From: Gymnorhina tibicen
Lineage: Eukaryota; Chordata; Aves; Passeriformes; Artamidae
Length of the DNA: 64,000 bases
Assembly: GCA_013399875.1 (NCBI GenBank)
Contig: VXAZ01018986.1
Coordinates: 124,311-188,310 of the forward strand
Direction of reading: 5' to 3'
The stretch's first letter is position 1. Every line of letters starts with the position of its first letter. Of this stretch, positions 1-10,578 are shown piece by piece. A program made the translations under genes and the position numbers. The notes under the pieces were generated by a model. The model searched no databases and had not been told where the DNA came from. It saw only the letters and a list, made by a program, of their open reading frames with translations.

Positions 1-283
1 GGAAGGTAAAAATCCAGCATACTCTTCTGAATAATCTTAAATAGGCCAGCTTTAAATATTTTAAACAACATTAAACCAGCCAACCAAAACTTAAATTTTC
101 TTCTGTTTGCCTCCAATACACAGACATCCATTCTCTGGCAGATTACTTATGTGTTAATCAGCAACTGGAACCCCACCACATCACCTTTTGAGCTAGAAAA
201 CCTTCTGAGGTTTCACTAGTGGATGTACGACAGGAAGTCATGCTTTGAAAGTGTCAATATTTGATTCAGAAAATGTTCTGTTA

Positions 284-288
284 CTCAT
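284..288. repeat. Target-site duplication, left copy (CTCAT)
   Basis: CTCAT directly precedes the 5' TG of the LTR and is repeated exactly after its 3' CA. A 5-bp duplication is typical of ERVL-type and some ERV1 integrations. Confidence 0.85.
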
Positions 289-1186
289 TGTTGGGGTTTG
301 GGAGGTTTTTTTTTCTTTCCTTCTTTTCCTCTTGAGGAATTTTTTCCCCATACTAAGGGATAATTACTGGGTGCTTAAGAGAGACAAAAGGTCTGGCCAC
401 AGCGGGGAGGGGACTAACTGCCCTTTTTTACCTGGGTACAGGCTAGTTTTCTCTGTCGGGCTCTTGGCATTCAGAGGGGACAGAGGCTGCAGGCGGTTTG
501 GGCGAGGAGGTTGCCATCACTGCTGGTCTCTACCTTCTGCTACCTTCTTTTTTTTTTTCCTGCTGTGAGTGGGGATTTCTGCTGGCTGGAGCCACCGCTG
601 AGAGGGACCCTTTCACCATCTGCTCGGGTGCCTCAGGGGGCCCGGACCTGAACCCTTCTTTCACCACGCCCGGGGAGGCAGCTGCCTGCCTCTGCCCTTT
701 CTTTGTTGCTGTTTTGAGCCTTCGCTACACTGCCCTGCCACCGCACCCCCTGCCTGCCGAGACCTCCCGGAGTTCCCGCTGCTGCTTTGGAGTTCAATAC
801 ATCTCATCTACCACCTGGGATTTTTTGTGCGCATCCCTGCTGTTCCAGCTGTTGATCCCGAGAGAGCCCTGCTGGGGCACCGGGATGGGCTGCCCAGGGG
901 GTTTGTGAAGCTTCTTTCTCCCATCCCTTCCCGGCTCGCGTCCACCATTGCCGCGTGAGGGCTGAGCCCCGTGCCCCAGCGCCCCCTGCAGGCGCGGGGG
1001 AACCATCGCACCCGCCCTGCCCAGCGGGGCGCCGCATAAAGAACTGTTATTCCTATTCCTCATATCTTGGTCTGAAAGCCCCTTAATTTCAAAATTATAA
1101 TAATTCGGAGGGGAGGGAGTTATATTTTCAGTCCAAAGGGGGCTTCTGCCTTCCTCAATAGACACCTATCTTTCAAAACCGAGACA
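289..1186 (+). mobile_element. Solo LTR of an endogenous retrovirus (898 bp, probably ERVL-like)
   Basis: The element starts with TGTTGGGG and ends with CCGAGACA, so it has the canonical TG...CA ends. It is flanked on both sides by CTCAT. It is far more GC-rich than the intron around it, especially at 560-1030. A polyadenylation-like CATAAA at 1035-1040 followed by a TA- and T-rich stretch fits an R-U5 boundary and sets the + orientation, antisense to SULF2. No gag, pol or env sequence is attached, so this is the product of LTR-LTR recombination. Reading frames inside it are interrupted and look fortuitous. The exact family is not certain: the 5-bp duplication and my memory of passerine LTRs suggest ERVL-type. 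Confidence 0.85.
977..992 (-). promoter_or_regulatory. CTCF-like motif inside the solo LTR
   Basis: Read on the minus strand, the site is CCTGCAGGGGGCGCTG. It matches the CTCF core consensus (CCASYAGRKGGCRS) at all but one of the core positions. Occupancy cannot be judged from sequence. Confidence 0.4.
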
Positions 1187-1191
1187 CTCAT
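1187..1191. repeat. Target-site duplication, right copy (CTCAT)
   Basis: Exact copy of the five bases that precede the LTR. The match is perfect, which argues against a chance TG...CA pairing. Confidence 0.85.
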
Positions 1192-2334
1192 CTAAAACCA
1201 CTAATAATAAAAAAAAATCTAGCAGTTAAAAGTAAAATTTCTAAGCCATTTTAAGAAAATATCCATTGGACCACTGTGAAAATATGGAAGTTTAAATAAT
1301 TTGATGCATAAAGCTACTCAGTGAACAAAGCTAAGCAAAATTTATGCTGAAATTTCACTTGAAATGTGTGCTTTCCATAACTTTGCTTCACATATCTTCA
1401 CAGTTCACCTCAGGGATAAAGCTGATATTTTGACTAATATTAATGGAGAAAATATACCAATTATTTATGAAATAATACTGACTTCCTATTAGTTGTGTTT
1501 TGCCGTCAGAGGGAATAATTTACACGTTTTAGGGAGCTCCAGCTGTTGAAGAACTTGTATTAAGTATCAAGTGACTTGTCTACTGTGAAGCACTACTTCA
1601 GAAGTGTTTTCCAATAAACTGAACCCCAGAATTTTTATTGTCTCCTAAAGACTTCTCTTTCTATTGTATTTGAAACTCCTTAAGACACCCTTTTCACATC
1701 TCCATTTCCTTTTCTTCCCCTCACATTTAACGAAGCTCTAAAGCCCCATCTCCACATATGATAAGAAAAATCATCTTCCATGCTACTTTTATAGCTTTTC
1801 AGAGGAAGGTCTTGAAACACACAAATCACCTCTCACTCAGATTTCTCTAATGTGGTTGAAATACCCCCTAAATAAGCAGATCTTTCTCCAACTAGATTAT
1901 GAAACTGATGCCTTAGGTAATGAGTTAGTTTGTTAAAACCATAGCAAACCCAACTAAACTGGAGATGCTGAGTCCACCACACAGGAGACATTGGCATTAT
2001 ACTAACTTGTATTTAAATGGCTCTAATAGAGAAAAAAATCTTTGCTCCTAATTAATTATTCCTTGTCAGTATATTCCTCTTCTTTATATTATGCTTGTCA
2101 ATACAAGTCTTTTGATTAGACAGTCTATCAAATATGTATGTGTCAGTAGTTCTTGGTGTTCTCATTTGTCTTCTCCCATTTGTATCTGTTACAATTTACA
2201 CTCATTCTCCTTTGATGTTCTCCAGAGATTCTGCATTCGATCCATCAGCCTTTCATCAGCATTTTCCTTCTTTCAATACAAGGCTGAGGTTTGGTTTCCC
2301 AAGTAAAAGTCATGATTAACAGTAATGCGAATTC

Positions 2335-2349
2335 AAAAAAAAAAAAAAA
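2335..2349 (+). repeat. Poly-A tract (A15)
   Basis: Uninterrupted run of A after GAATTC. No SINE or processed-pseudogene body is recognisable on its 5' side. Confidence 0.8.
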
Positions 2350-3084
2350 GCTGTACTCCTTTCAGGAAAGGACAACATCGTCTTTCTGGTAAACTTCACC
2401 TGCTACTGGCACATTGCTAAATCTATCTTTAAATAAATAAAGGAAAGGCTGTCAAAGGCACTTGAGATTGTGTTGTATTCCCTTTCACCTCCAAAATAGC
2501 TACAAAAGAACAATGAAAGCTACAACGCCCAACAGTTACAGAATATTCTTAGGAACAGCTGAAATCTTACCCACAGCTTTCTCCACAGCTACGCTTTCAT
2601 AGCTTCCAACTTCTCCTTAGCTTTTATTCGTAATTCACATCTTGTTTTTGATCTTTCTTAAATGCACTAGCCACAATCACCACAAATGGCAATTTTGATT
2701 AACTTGGACAGCTCACCAGACAACAGACAAGAATAAAAATGAATTCAAACAAATATTGGGTCCCCCAAAGCCATTAGTGGCAAATGACGAATATCAAATC
2801 TCAGCCTCATCAAATGGATTTCCCTTAGTTAGATCCTAATTTGCGTGGACACATGCCCATTATCCTTGAAATTGGAAAGCATCAAGTTACCAGAGAAGCA
2901 AAATATACTGCCCAAAGGACTTAGACAATTGCATCAGAAACACAAAGGCTAGCATAAAATAGAGGATGATATATTTTTTAGGACCCTCTTCCAAGCCTGC
3001 AAAGTAATGTACTTAGGTTCTTTGGGATATATATTATTGAAACTGCTTCATTTGTAATCCAAATAACCATTAAAAAAACAGTGA

Positions 3085-3103
3085 CAACAACAACAACAAC
3101 AAA
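3085..3103 (+). repeat. (CAA)n microsatellite
   Basis: About six perfect CAA/ACA triplets in the SULF2 intron. Short, and likely polymorphic at most. Confidence 0.8.
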
Positions 3104-4194
3104 ATCGTCTGATCCTGCTAATTTAAACTGCATTTAATTTGATGAGATTACTTCCATAGCAGGCTTTCTTACCACCTCGGAGAAGAATGTGACATCTATG
3201 ATACTGCAGACACACAGTAATATTGACACAAGGGAAGCATCTGTAAAAAGACTACCATGTTGCTGTGATGAACTTCTCAACAATATGAGTAAGTGTATGA
3301 GAAGTACAAGTTGATTAATTTTATGTTCTTTTTCTTCTGTGAGGTCCATTTCCCAAATTTTCCTATTCATGCTAGAAATCCGATGCAGAAAAATTTGGTG
3401 GCAAAACTCCCCCCACCAGACCACACATACACGAGTTCTCATTTTTCGATGACCCAGGATTTATACACACTTAAGAGCGTCATTCTAATGCAAAATTATT
3501 AATGTCAACTGGTTTGTGTTAATCACTTCTCATAACTAAAGACAGCATTTGGTAAATACAAGCTTGTTCAGGTAACACAACAAAAGCCAAACTCTGTCAG
3601 TTAATTCATTATTCCAAATCATTAGGCAAAGCACATGTTTAATCTTCATCTCCTTTCTTCAACAATTAACATAGCATTGATAACACAGTAGAACCTTTTC
3701 ACTCTGTGTCATTTTGGTCGGTAATTAACTACACATCTAAATGGACAATTACAAGAATAGTATGACTATGTTAGGTAACATTTAGGTAAATAAAATCAAA
3801 ATTGTATATGTAATGAACGCCTGCAATTACACAAAGAATTTGGGTAATTACATGGTACAATTATCAGTTATGAATTTAAGCCTACTGTTTTGGCACGTAG
3901 CTGCCCAGGTTATACTTGCAATTGTCAGAAACAAAGTTTACGTGTTTAGATGAAGACAGACAGGCATGAACTGCGTATTTTCACAGGAACAGGAACATTA
4001 ACATTTTGGGACTAACCTTTGCTGTCCCTGAATTGCAGGCGGATGGAAAGGATGTTCTACATAAAGGCAGGTTTAAACTTGTTCTTCCTATCATTTTGCA
4101 GACTGAAAAAAATTTCTTATTTCGAACACAAGAATCTAGCTTCAAGAAAAAGCAGTGTCATACTCATTGGCTAAAATTCTCTTTATACTGGGCT

Positions 4195-4200
4195 CTTACC
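4195..4200 (-). other. SULF2: Splice donor of SULF2 coding exon
   Basis: Minus-strand sequence is CTTG|GTAAGA. The exon ends at 4200 with one base of the Gly codon, a phase 1 junction, so the Gly after Val-Glu-Leu is completed by the next exon. Reading on into the intron gives Lys-Ser-Pro-Val and a stop, and these residues do not belong to the protein. Confidence 0.85.
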
Positions 4201-4374
4201 AAGTTCTACATCCTGATCATCAGTAAGAACAAGGATGATGTTTGGGCGGATGTTTCTACGGTCTCTTTGAAATCTTCCCTTCAGACGTTGATTTAACAGG
4301 AAAGCTGAACTTCCATCCAACAGTGATAAAACAGTCATCATGAATAATCCAAGGACAATACTATGCTGTGCCAT
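4200..4374 (-). CDS. SULF2: SULF2 (extracellular sulfatase 2), first coding exon, partial
   Basis: The exon encodes 58 residues plus one base of the next codon. SULF2 is a secreted and cell-surface endosulfatase that removes 6-O-sulfates from heparan-sulfate chains, which changes Wnt, FGF and other growth-factor signalling. Residues 1-24 are a hydrophobic signal peptide ending Ser-Ser-Ala. They are followed by the [15 protein letters not shown] stretch that I recognise as typical of SULF2; SULF1 has a different N-terminus before the shared [16 protein letters not shown]. Asp52 and Asp53 in LTDDQD are the expected first calcium ligands of the sulfatase active site. The catalytic Cys lies in a later exon outside the window. 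The ATG at 4374 has a strong context (ACAACATGG, A at -3 and G at +4). The exon has a good acceptor at 4447 and a good donor at 4199. The full protein should be about 870 residues. I am sure of the family and nearly sure of the paralogue. Confidence 0.95.
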
Positions 4375-4446
4375 GTTGTGCTGATTTAATGTTTTTTCTG
4401 AACAAGGTAGCTTAATGGCTTCTATTTCTTTTTCTTTGCAGGTCTC
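4375..4446 (-). other. SULF2: SULF2 5' untranslated part of the first coding exon
   Basis: This is 72 nt of leader between the splice acceptor and the ATG. It contains no upstream ATG. An in-frame stop is not needed to define the start, because the Met begins a clean signal peptide that aligns with known SULF2. Confidence 0.75.
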
Positions 4447-4470
4447 CTATAAGGGAGAGGGAAACAAGTA
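4447..4470 (-). other. SULF2: Splice acceptor upstream of SULF2 start exon
   Basis: On the minus strand a pyrimidine tract (TTTCCCTCTCCCTTATAG) is followed by GAGACC. The AG occupies 4448-4447, so the exon begins at 4446. This makes the ATG exon an internal exon preceded by at least one non-coding exon. Confidence 0.75.
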
Positions 4471-5155
4471 TTTATCTATATATTCACCCCTCTGTACCCG
4501 TCAAGGAACAGCCAGGTGCTCTCCAAAGAAGTAAAAAGCAATATACTTGAAATAATCTTAACTCCTAAGGAAAAAAAACTAACCAAACTCCCAAACAACA
4601 ACAAAGCAAACTTATTTTTCTAGTGCCAGCTAGAAGCAGAAACTTGAAAAATTAAATTCATAAGCTGTTATCAACGTAGGCAATGAAATTTCACTCAAAG
4701 CTCAGATTTGGCAGCAAGTTCAAGGATTTAGCAGAGTGCCAAATTCTTTTGCTTTCATACATATAAATAGCAATCATCTTCTTTCTTCGTCCTTAGTGAT
4801 CTGAGATGTTTTCAGATGATATTTTTGTTTACATCAAAAATGCAGATGTTGAAGAGAAAAAAACCCCCATATCTATCATTATTTTTAAACAGGACTGCAG
4901 CAAAATTTACTGAGCTAACAACATATTTGCAAAGTCAGAGAACACTCGGACAGAAGATATACACTGATTTATCTTACAAAGCCATTAGAGAGCAAACCTG
5001 CCCTGATCTTGGAACTATGGTACGATACTGTTTGAAGTCTGCTACAGCTTTGATGTTAGTGCGATATCCCTTTAGCATTTCTGTTGTCTTCCAAGATTAT
5101 ATACTTTTTAAAAATCCCATTATTAACAATGAACCCATTTGAAAGCCCATTACTT

Positions 5156-5199
5156 CAAATGTTTGGGAATGGATACATTCCCAAATGTTTGGGAATGGA
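5156..5199. repeat. 26-bp-period direct repeat with an embedded palindrome
   Basis: An 18-base unit beginning CAAATGTTTGGG occurs at 5156-5173 and again at 5182-5199. Between them, 5176-5197 forms a near-perfect palindrome with 10-bp arms (CATTCCCAAA / TTTGGGAATG) around a TG centre. Confidence 0.85.
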
Positions 5200-5220
5200 A
5201 AGTGACTTGCACTGCCTATG

Positions 5221-5281
5221 ACTTAATTGCAAAACAGAGCATATCCCCCAAAATGTACTTAATTGCAAAAGAGAGCACATC
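5221..5281. repeat. 36-bp-period direct repeat
   Basis: About 25 bases beginning ACTTAATTGCAAAA recur at 5221-5245 and 5257-5281 with two mismatches. The repeat lies just beside the preceding one, so this is a small cluster of local duplications in the intron. Confidence 0.8.
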
Positions 5282-8200
5282 TAACTGGTACTACTCCTGT
5301 TAATGAGTATAAAAATAAAAAACTCTTAGCAATTCCTACAAGGAGATTACAAGAAATGAATTAGCATGCTGAAGAATCTTTGAAATCACAGTTTTGCTCA
5401 GTCATCTTCTGATGTAAAGGGATCTTCTCTTGCTTTCAGAAGTCAAAATAACAATATGAAAATGTACTGGAAGTATCAAGTACTAATTATTTCATCAGAT
5501 ACATCAATCAGTGAGTCAGTTTTTTATTAATTCCCTACTTGCTTCCTGTCTTTTCCTGGACTGGTGCCAATGATCTCTTGTAAGAGAAGAAAAAATCAAT
5601 TTAAAATGACGCAAGAGAGATTATCTGCTTTTTGTAAAGAGCAGAAATGCCTGAGCAGAAAGAACACAGCATTATGTGTTTTACCCTAAGAAACATGTTG
5701 GCTATTCTGTCCCTACAGCCCCTTGGGAAAACAGTTTTTAGTCCAGCAGATTTTTTCAAAGCCACATTATTACTTCATCTCTGACAGCAGCTGCTCTTTG
5801 AGAGAAACTTTCTTGATCAAAGTTTTCATGCAATAGCAGAACTGCAGGTCTGAAAAATTATGGTCAGTTTCTATGCTCATATAAGAAACGTATATTGAAT
5901 TTTCACATAAGTCAACAGATACGTTGCTATACTGTGATGGAATATTTAGTAAGGTTACTTTCCTAATTTGCACACTAATGGTTTTGAGGAAATGAAAAAA
6001 AAACCTCTCCTTCCATACTAGTCTGTCCAGTGAGTTTCATAAGCAGGTGAAGTTAACTTTTTTCCTAAAACTTGATTTAAATATCCTAGCACTTGTTCCA
6101 ATGGGTAGGGAAAGAGCGTTCAAATCTTACAGATGCAGCTTTAGTATCAGTGCTGCTGCTGCTCAGAAATCTGCCAGGCTATAGCAAAAGAAACACTGAC
6201 AAGTCCAATGAATTTTCATTCCTTGTACTCAGAATTCCATCTGCAGCAGTACAACTGGGAAGAATCATGTCAGAGTCAATGTGTTGCTACCGTCCAGAGT
6301 AGTCAAAAGCAGCCTGAGAAAAACCTGGATCTGTTTCAACAGGGGAGGATAGAAAGCAAGTTTGCTTAGCAGGCACATATTCTCGGACACAAGCTTTTTG
6401 AGGGAAGCGGTAGAGAAATGCCTTCTGCCCTTCAGAAATTATTACGTATGTACTTTTGTTAAAAAAAATAAACTGAGAGTAAAGATATTTTCATTACACA
6501 CAAGCATTTTTCTGAAATGTCCGACAGTTGATGTGGGTTTTCTTCAGTCTATACTAGCCAATAGCTTCTCAAAATAATAGCATTTGCTGACTTTTCTTGC
6601 AGCATTTGGAAGGCTGCCCATTCTTACTGTATCTGGTCATAACTACCTTCACTACAGTGTTGTGCCTTTAACAGTCTTTCTTAAATTTTTCTCTTCTTTA
6701 AAACAAATGCATGGAAGTAACCTCATGACCTCATTTCCTCTCTCCCCTCAGCCCGTCTTTTCCTCACAGTTTATTGCCCCTCATACACGCCATTTGTAAC
6801 TAAAAATAAAAGCTGTCCCCAGCTCAGAGAGCTGCTTAGCTATCTATGAAATACTTAAGACATTTGGGGACGCACATAAACTGCTCTTCCGCAGCTGTTT
6901 TACCCACACTTGTATATTTATGGGTAAAAGAATCAGTGATCTCTGAAAGGATACTGTGAGTGGAAGAGAGAATTTCATGTCAAGTACAACAGGCATCTTC
7001 CAGCAAACCTGTTATCTCTTTCTCACCCCCCCGCCAATGAATATTTTTCAGCTATTGTGATATGTTATGTTCCTATTGTTATCAGAGTAAGTACTCCTGG
7101 GAATCAACTCAAAGTATGTAATTATGTGCAAAAGTCACACCAATAACTAGGTAAGAAAATTAAAGCAATTTTAGAAAATAACCTATTTCTTAAAGTATGC
7201 TTTCACAAGACATACATGCCGCAACGAACAGCATATCTGCAGTACGATCCAGAAGCTAGCTTTAAGTAGTTATCAGAATAGCAACACAAGAGCATCTCTC
7301 ATGGATTGCTAGCGGCCAAATACAGATTGGGTTTTTTAACCCTTAGTCTTCGGTGAACTTCCAGGAAGAAATACGACAAAGTTTCTATTACCAGTTCTTT
7401 TCGCATTTCTGTCAACAAGGTTAATCTGCAACTCACAGATAAAGCCAGAACAGTTCCACAGCAGTGCCCCAATTTGCCTTCACTTTTAATATAGCGCATT
7501 ATCCAATGATGCATTTTGATCTGAGTGGTACAGGTGGTCCACTGCTCTCTGTGCCTCTGCAGGCCATCCTCCAGTATTAAAGATGCTTAATCTGTAGTGG
7601 TTCTCATGAGAATTCGGTATGCCTCTTATTTTCTTCCAGATTACACATATGAACTTGACAAGTCTGGTCACTCATGTTTTATATTTAGGAAAGGGCTATC
7701 AGAAATTTATGAAATGTTCTTCAGATGGAGCATCTAGCTGAGCTTTATTAAGCCTATGAGACCTCTTAGAAGGCTGCTTTTGAGAAAGCCTGGTCCTCTT
7801 CCTTTCTCCTTTGTGGCAACACAGAATGTTACAGTAACTCACATTATAAATGTTGAAGAGGTAAAGCCACACATTTATTCCATTTATAAAAGAACTCAGC
7901 AGAGGGCTGTTTCCAAGTAGCATTTGCACCAAGGAAAGACGACTTCTTTATAACACTGCCCTCAGTAATTAATGTCAGTTCTATAGCAGCACAGGCAGAA
8001 AGCACAGGGATGACTGATGTCAGTTCTATCCCAGATGGTATTTTTAACATGATATTGATTGGTATTGCTTGGCGCGGATGTAAGAGGCCCCATGTATGCC
8101 AAATTAGTAACTGACAGTAGCTTGCATAGAGTGGTTTTCCCAACCTCACTAATGCAAGTCCCAACGCAATTGTCCCATGCGTAAGCTCAGTGCAACTTCA

Positions 8201-9979
8201 CTGAAGTCAGGTAATTCAGTTATTACAACATAACCAAGAGTAGCATCTGACTCTTCCTGTAATTCTGTATCAAATATTTAAGTCCACTTCAAGTCTACTT
8301 CTAGAAAGCTGCTCCTAGTAATGTTTACATTATCCAGTTTGGGGTTTAATTTGTTTTGGTTTGTTTTTCTTTTAAATAATTCTACTGAAAAACACTAAAT
8401 ACAGACTTGGTATGACAAGTTCAACTTGCCCAGCAGCCACCACAGAACAGGGTAACTGCATGTGAGCCACACAGTGGAACTGCACAGCAAGGAAAAACTG
8501 GCTAGAGAAGCAACACACACCTGCTCTCAATATGGCTGGAGCCAATACCAGGTGTATTATTTAAGCAGACCTAGGTGTGTCATTTGCCAACATTTAAATT
8601 CATTGAAATACATGGTGCTGAAGCCATTCCCTAGCAACCAACCCAATTAAATCTACTCTGCCAGTTAAAAGGATTCAGCTGTGCTGCTGTTCTTTTAACT
8701 GGAGTCACTCCTTTGCACCAAGCTTTGCTTATGCTAGGTCTTTTTTCACTAAAGCTGTCAACCATCACTTCAAACCATTATATTGTGTTTGTAAGAGATA
8801 AACACATTTTTATATGTGGATGGGGAAGAATCTTGTTTGCAATCAAACAAGGTTCCCATGGGAAGACTGGTATCAACATTACTGCTGTAATCTAACAACA
8901 TGCTGCGTTTGCTTATAGATTTCTACTTTCTGATTTTTTTTCCCCCAGGCAGTCAAAAATTTATGAGAAAGTACAAAAATCAAATCCCCAGTGCTAAATG
9001 TGACTCTTGAAGATTACAGTTATGCTGATTTACAGTCAGGAACAGAGCTTCCAGACTACTACAGCACCGAATTACTATTCAGATACATTCTTCTAACTAG
9101 CTTGCCTTATGCTGGTGAAGTCTATACAAAAACTAAATATTTTTCACAGAGAAGCTTGGTCACATTACAAAATCTCATTCATATTTTGTAACTTTATTTT
9201 AAATAAAACAGAATAATAAATTAGTTACAAATTCCCCTAGGACTTGACATTTTAAGAAATGTTTTAAGCAGCTCAATCTACTTTCTTTCTGTCCACTGCT
9301 TGCAAATTACTGTCAGAGTTTCCCAGTGACACACACAGAATTAATTAGTCCTCTGATAGGTTAAATTGCTATTTGGATGCCCCAAATCCACAGTAATAAA
9401 CATGTTTTTCTGCACCACATGCAACAACCAACAACAACTTGAAAGAAACAAAGAATTATTTTGCTATTTCACCTATTATCATCACATAATTATATATAAT
9501 AGATGCAGTCTTTGCCTTTAAAGATAATTATATTAACTTGTATTAAGTACAGTAATAACCACAGACTTTCACTTCTGAAAATACCATAAGGCAAGGAATG
9601 CAAGTGCTATAAGATAGAAAAAGTAGGCAAAACCAGTTACCATTACACAAATACATTCTACCAAGTAAACACATTTTTTTGTAGCTGTATACGGGGCGGG
9701 GGTGGGAAGTCTCACTGCGTTTATACAGCTGCAAATTACCCGGATCCGTCCGGTGATGTGCCAAATGTGAGGCTGAGCGCTACGGCATCAATTGTCTTTT
9801 GGGAACTGTTTTCCGCATAGCCCCGGCCCGGCGCGGCTCCCTCAGTCCGCAGCCCCGAACCCCCCCGCGGCCGGGTCGGGCCCCCCCCGCCCCACGAGGG
9901 GGCGGCACGACCCCTCCCGCCCGGTTCGCAGCCCCCGGCGGCAGCGCCCGACCGCCCGCCGGGCCGGCAGGGCCGCAGC

Positions 9980-9980
9980 N
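9980..9980. other. Ambiguous base in CpG island
   Basis: A single N in very GC-rich sequence. It lies about 144 bp downstream of the predicted exon 1 donor, inside the predicted intron. Confidence 0.95.
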
Positions 9981-10117
9981 TTAGACCCTGCGCCCAGGTT
10001 CCCCGCGGTGGCAGCCTCGCTCTGTGGCCAGCAACCCCACAAGGGGCACGGCCGCCCCGCCGTCGCCAGCTCGTGAGGCGGGGCGGGGGCTCCGGACCTC
10101 CCCTCTAACGCTCCCCC

Positions 10118-10124
10118 ACTTACC
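10118..10124 (-). other. SULF2: Predicted splice donor of non-coding exon 1
   Basis: Minus-strand sequence CCGCGG|GTAAGTGG matches the vertebrate donor consensus almost perfectly. It is the best minus-strand donor that I can see in this island and pairs naturally with the acceptor at 4447. Confidence 0.65.
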
Positions 10125-10138
10125 CGCGGAGCCGGCGC

Positions 10139-10216
10139 TCAGCCGTGCCAGGCCAGGGCCGGTGCAACCACCGCCCGCCCGCGGAGCCCAGGGCCCGGCG
10201 GCGCGGGGAAGCGCAT
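10139..10216 (-). CDS. Upstream ORF 2 in predicted SULF2 leader (25 aa)
   Basis: ATG at 10216 with A at -3, so initiation could be moderately efficient. It ends with TGA at 10141-10139, fifteen bases before the donor. The peptide is Pro-, Gly- and Arg-rich and resembles no family. Any role would be translational repression of the main ORF, not a peptide function. Confidence 0.3.
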   Translation of the reverse strand: MRFPAPPGPGLRGRAVVAPALAWHG

Positions 10217-10268
10217 CCTCCGGCCGCGGTGCTGGGCAGCAGTCGAATCCCGTTTCCCGAAGAAGCGT

Positions 10269-10352
10269 TTAGAGGAAGCGCTCGGGAGGGTGCTGCCCCC
10301 GCCTCTTCTTCCTCCTCTCCCTTCTTCTCCTTTTCCCGTTTAAAAAGTTCAT
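10269..10352 (-). CDS. Upstream ORF 1 in predicted SULF2 leader (27 aa)
   Basis: ATG at 10352 in a weak context (T at -3, A at +4), ending with TAA at 10271-10269. The purine-rich leader encodes a very basic stretch (RRRRERRKKRR). Runs of basic residues can slow ribosomes, so it could affect translation if it is translated at all. Confidence 0.3.
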   Translation of the reverse strand: MNFLNGKRRRRERRKKRRGQHPPERFL

Positions 10353-10357
10353 TTACC
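10351..10357 (-). other. SULF2: Alternative donor that would skip both upstream ORFs
   Basis: Minus-strand CGAG|GTAAAT. Use of this site would end exon 1 at 10357 and remove both uORF start codons. It is a weaker donor than the one at 10123 but still plausible. Confidence 0.35.
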
Positions 10358-10554
10358 TCGAGGATCCTCCCCCCGGGATTGACGCAATGCCCAGCGGCGC
10401 GCAGGGAGGAAACCTGTTCCACCAGCCCCGGGCTTGTTCAAAGTCCAGCGGCAGCACCGCGGCAAAGACGATGGCGCAGCCCCGCGCCCCGGCGCGCACG
10501 GGGTACCGGGGAGGTCCCAGAGCCAGCCCCGCTCCCAAGAGAAGGGGCCGACGC

Positions 10555-10556
10555 TG
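10555..10556 (-). promoter_or_regulatory. SULF2: Predicted transcription start (CA initiator)
   Basis: The minus strand reads GCTC-A-GCG, with the A at 10555. It lies 31 bases downstream of the first T of the TATA box, the canonical spacing. Confidence 0.5.
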
Positions 10557-10578
10557 AGCGCCCGCCGGGTGCACAGAG

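Larger units (their letters stand above)
1..4199 (-). other. SULF2: SULF2 intron downstream of the first coding exon (partial)
   Basis: The segment begins at the GTAAGA donor of the SULF2 coding exon and runs off the left edge of the window. I looked on the minus strand for the next SULF2 exon, which should carry the segment leading to the cysteine that becomes formylglycine. I did not find it, so that exon must lie outside the window. The intron contains the solo LTR at 289-1186, a (CAA)n run near 3085-3103 and an A15 tract near 2335-2349. Otherwise it is AT-rich unique-looking sequence. Confidence 0.8.
4447..10123 (-). other. SULF2: Predicted SULF2 first intron (short-leader transcript)
   Basis: AT-rich sequence between the predicted non-coding exon in the 10-kb CpG island and the coding exon. 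No coding exon is recognisable. It holds the small local duplications at 5156-5281. If the promoter at 53 kb is used instead, this is only part of a much larger intron. Confidence 0.6.
10124..10555 (-). other. SULF2: Predicted SULF2 non-coding exon 1 (about 432 nt)
   Basis: The limits are the CA initiator at 10555 and the GTAAGT donor at 10123. It is GC-rich with a purine-rich stretch (minus strand) at about 10300-10340. It contains two ATG-started upstream ORFs and no long one. This is inferred from sequence signals only. Confidence 0.55.

Noticed and set aside
498..1165. Open frames within 0.5-1.2 kb on both strands
   Set aside because: They fall entirely within the solo LTR, which is non-coding regulatory sequence.
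4422..4442. + strand TTTCTTTTTCTTTGCAG|GT resembling a splice acceptor
   Set aside because: It is the reverse complement of the purine-rich leader of the SULF2 coding exon. The SULF2 exon with conserved protein on the minus strand explains the region.
8170..8225. CAACTTCACTGAAGTCAGGTAA phrase reminiscent of ancient amniote repeats
   Set aside because: Too short and too degenerate to assign. The central symmetrical TTCACTGAA could be chance.
10120..10422. 100-codon minus-strand frame overlapping the predicted exon 1
   Set aside because: It begins at GTG and has no ATG. If spliced to 4446 it would stop at a TAG before the SULF2 start. Not a credible coding sequence.
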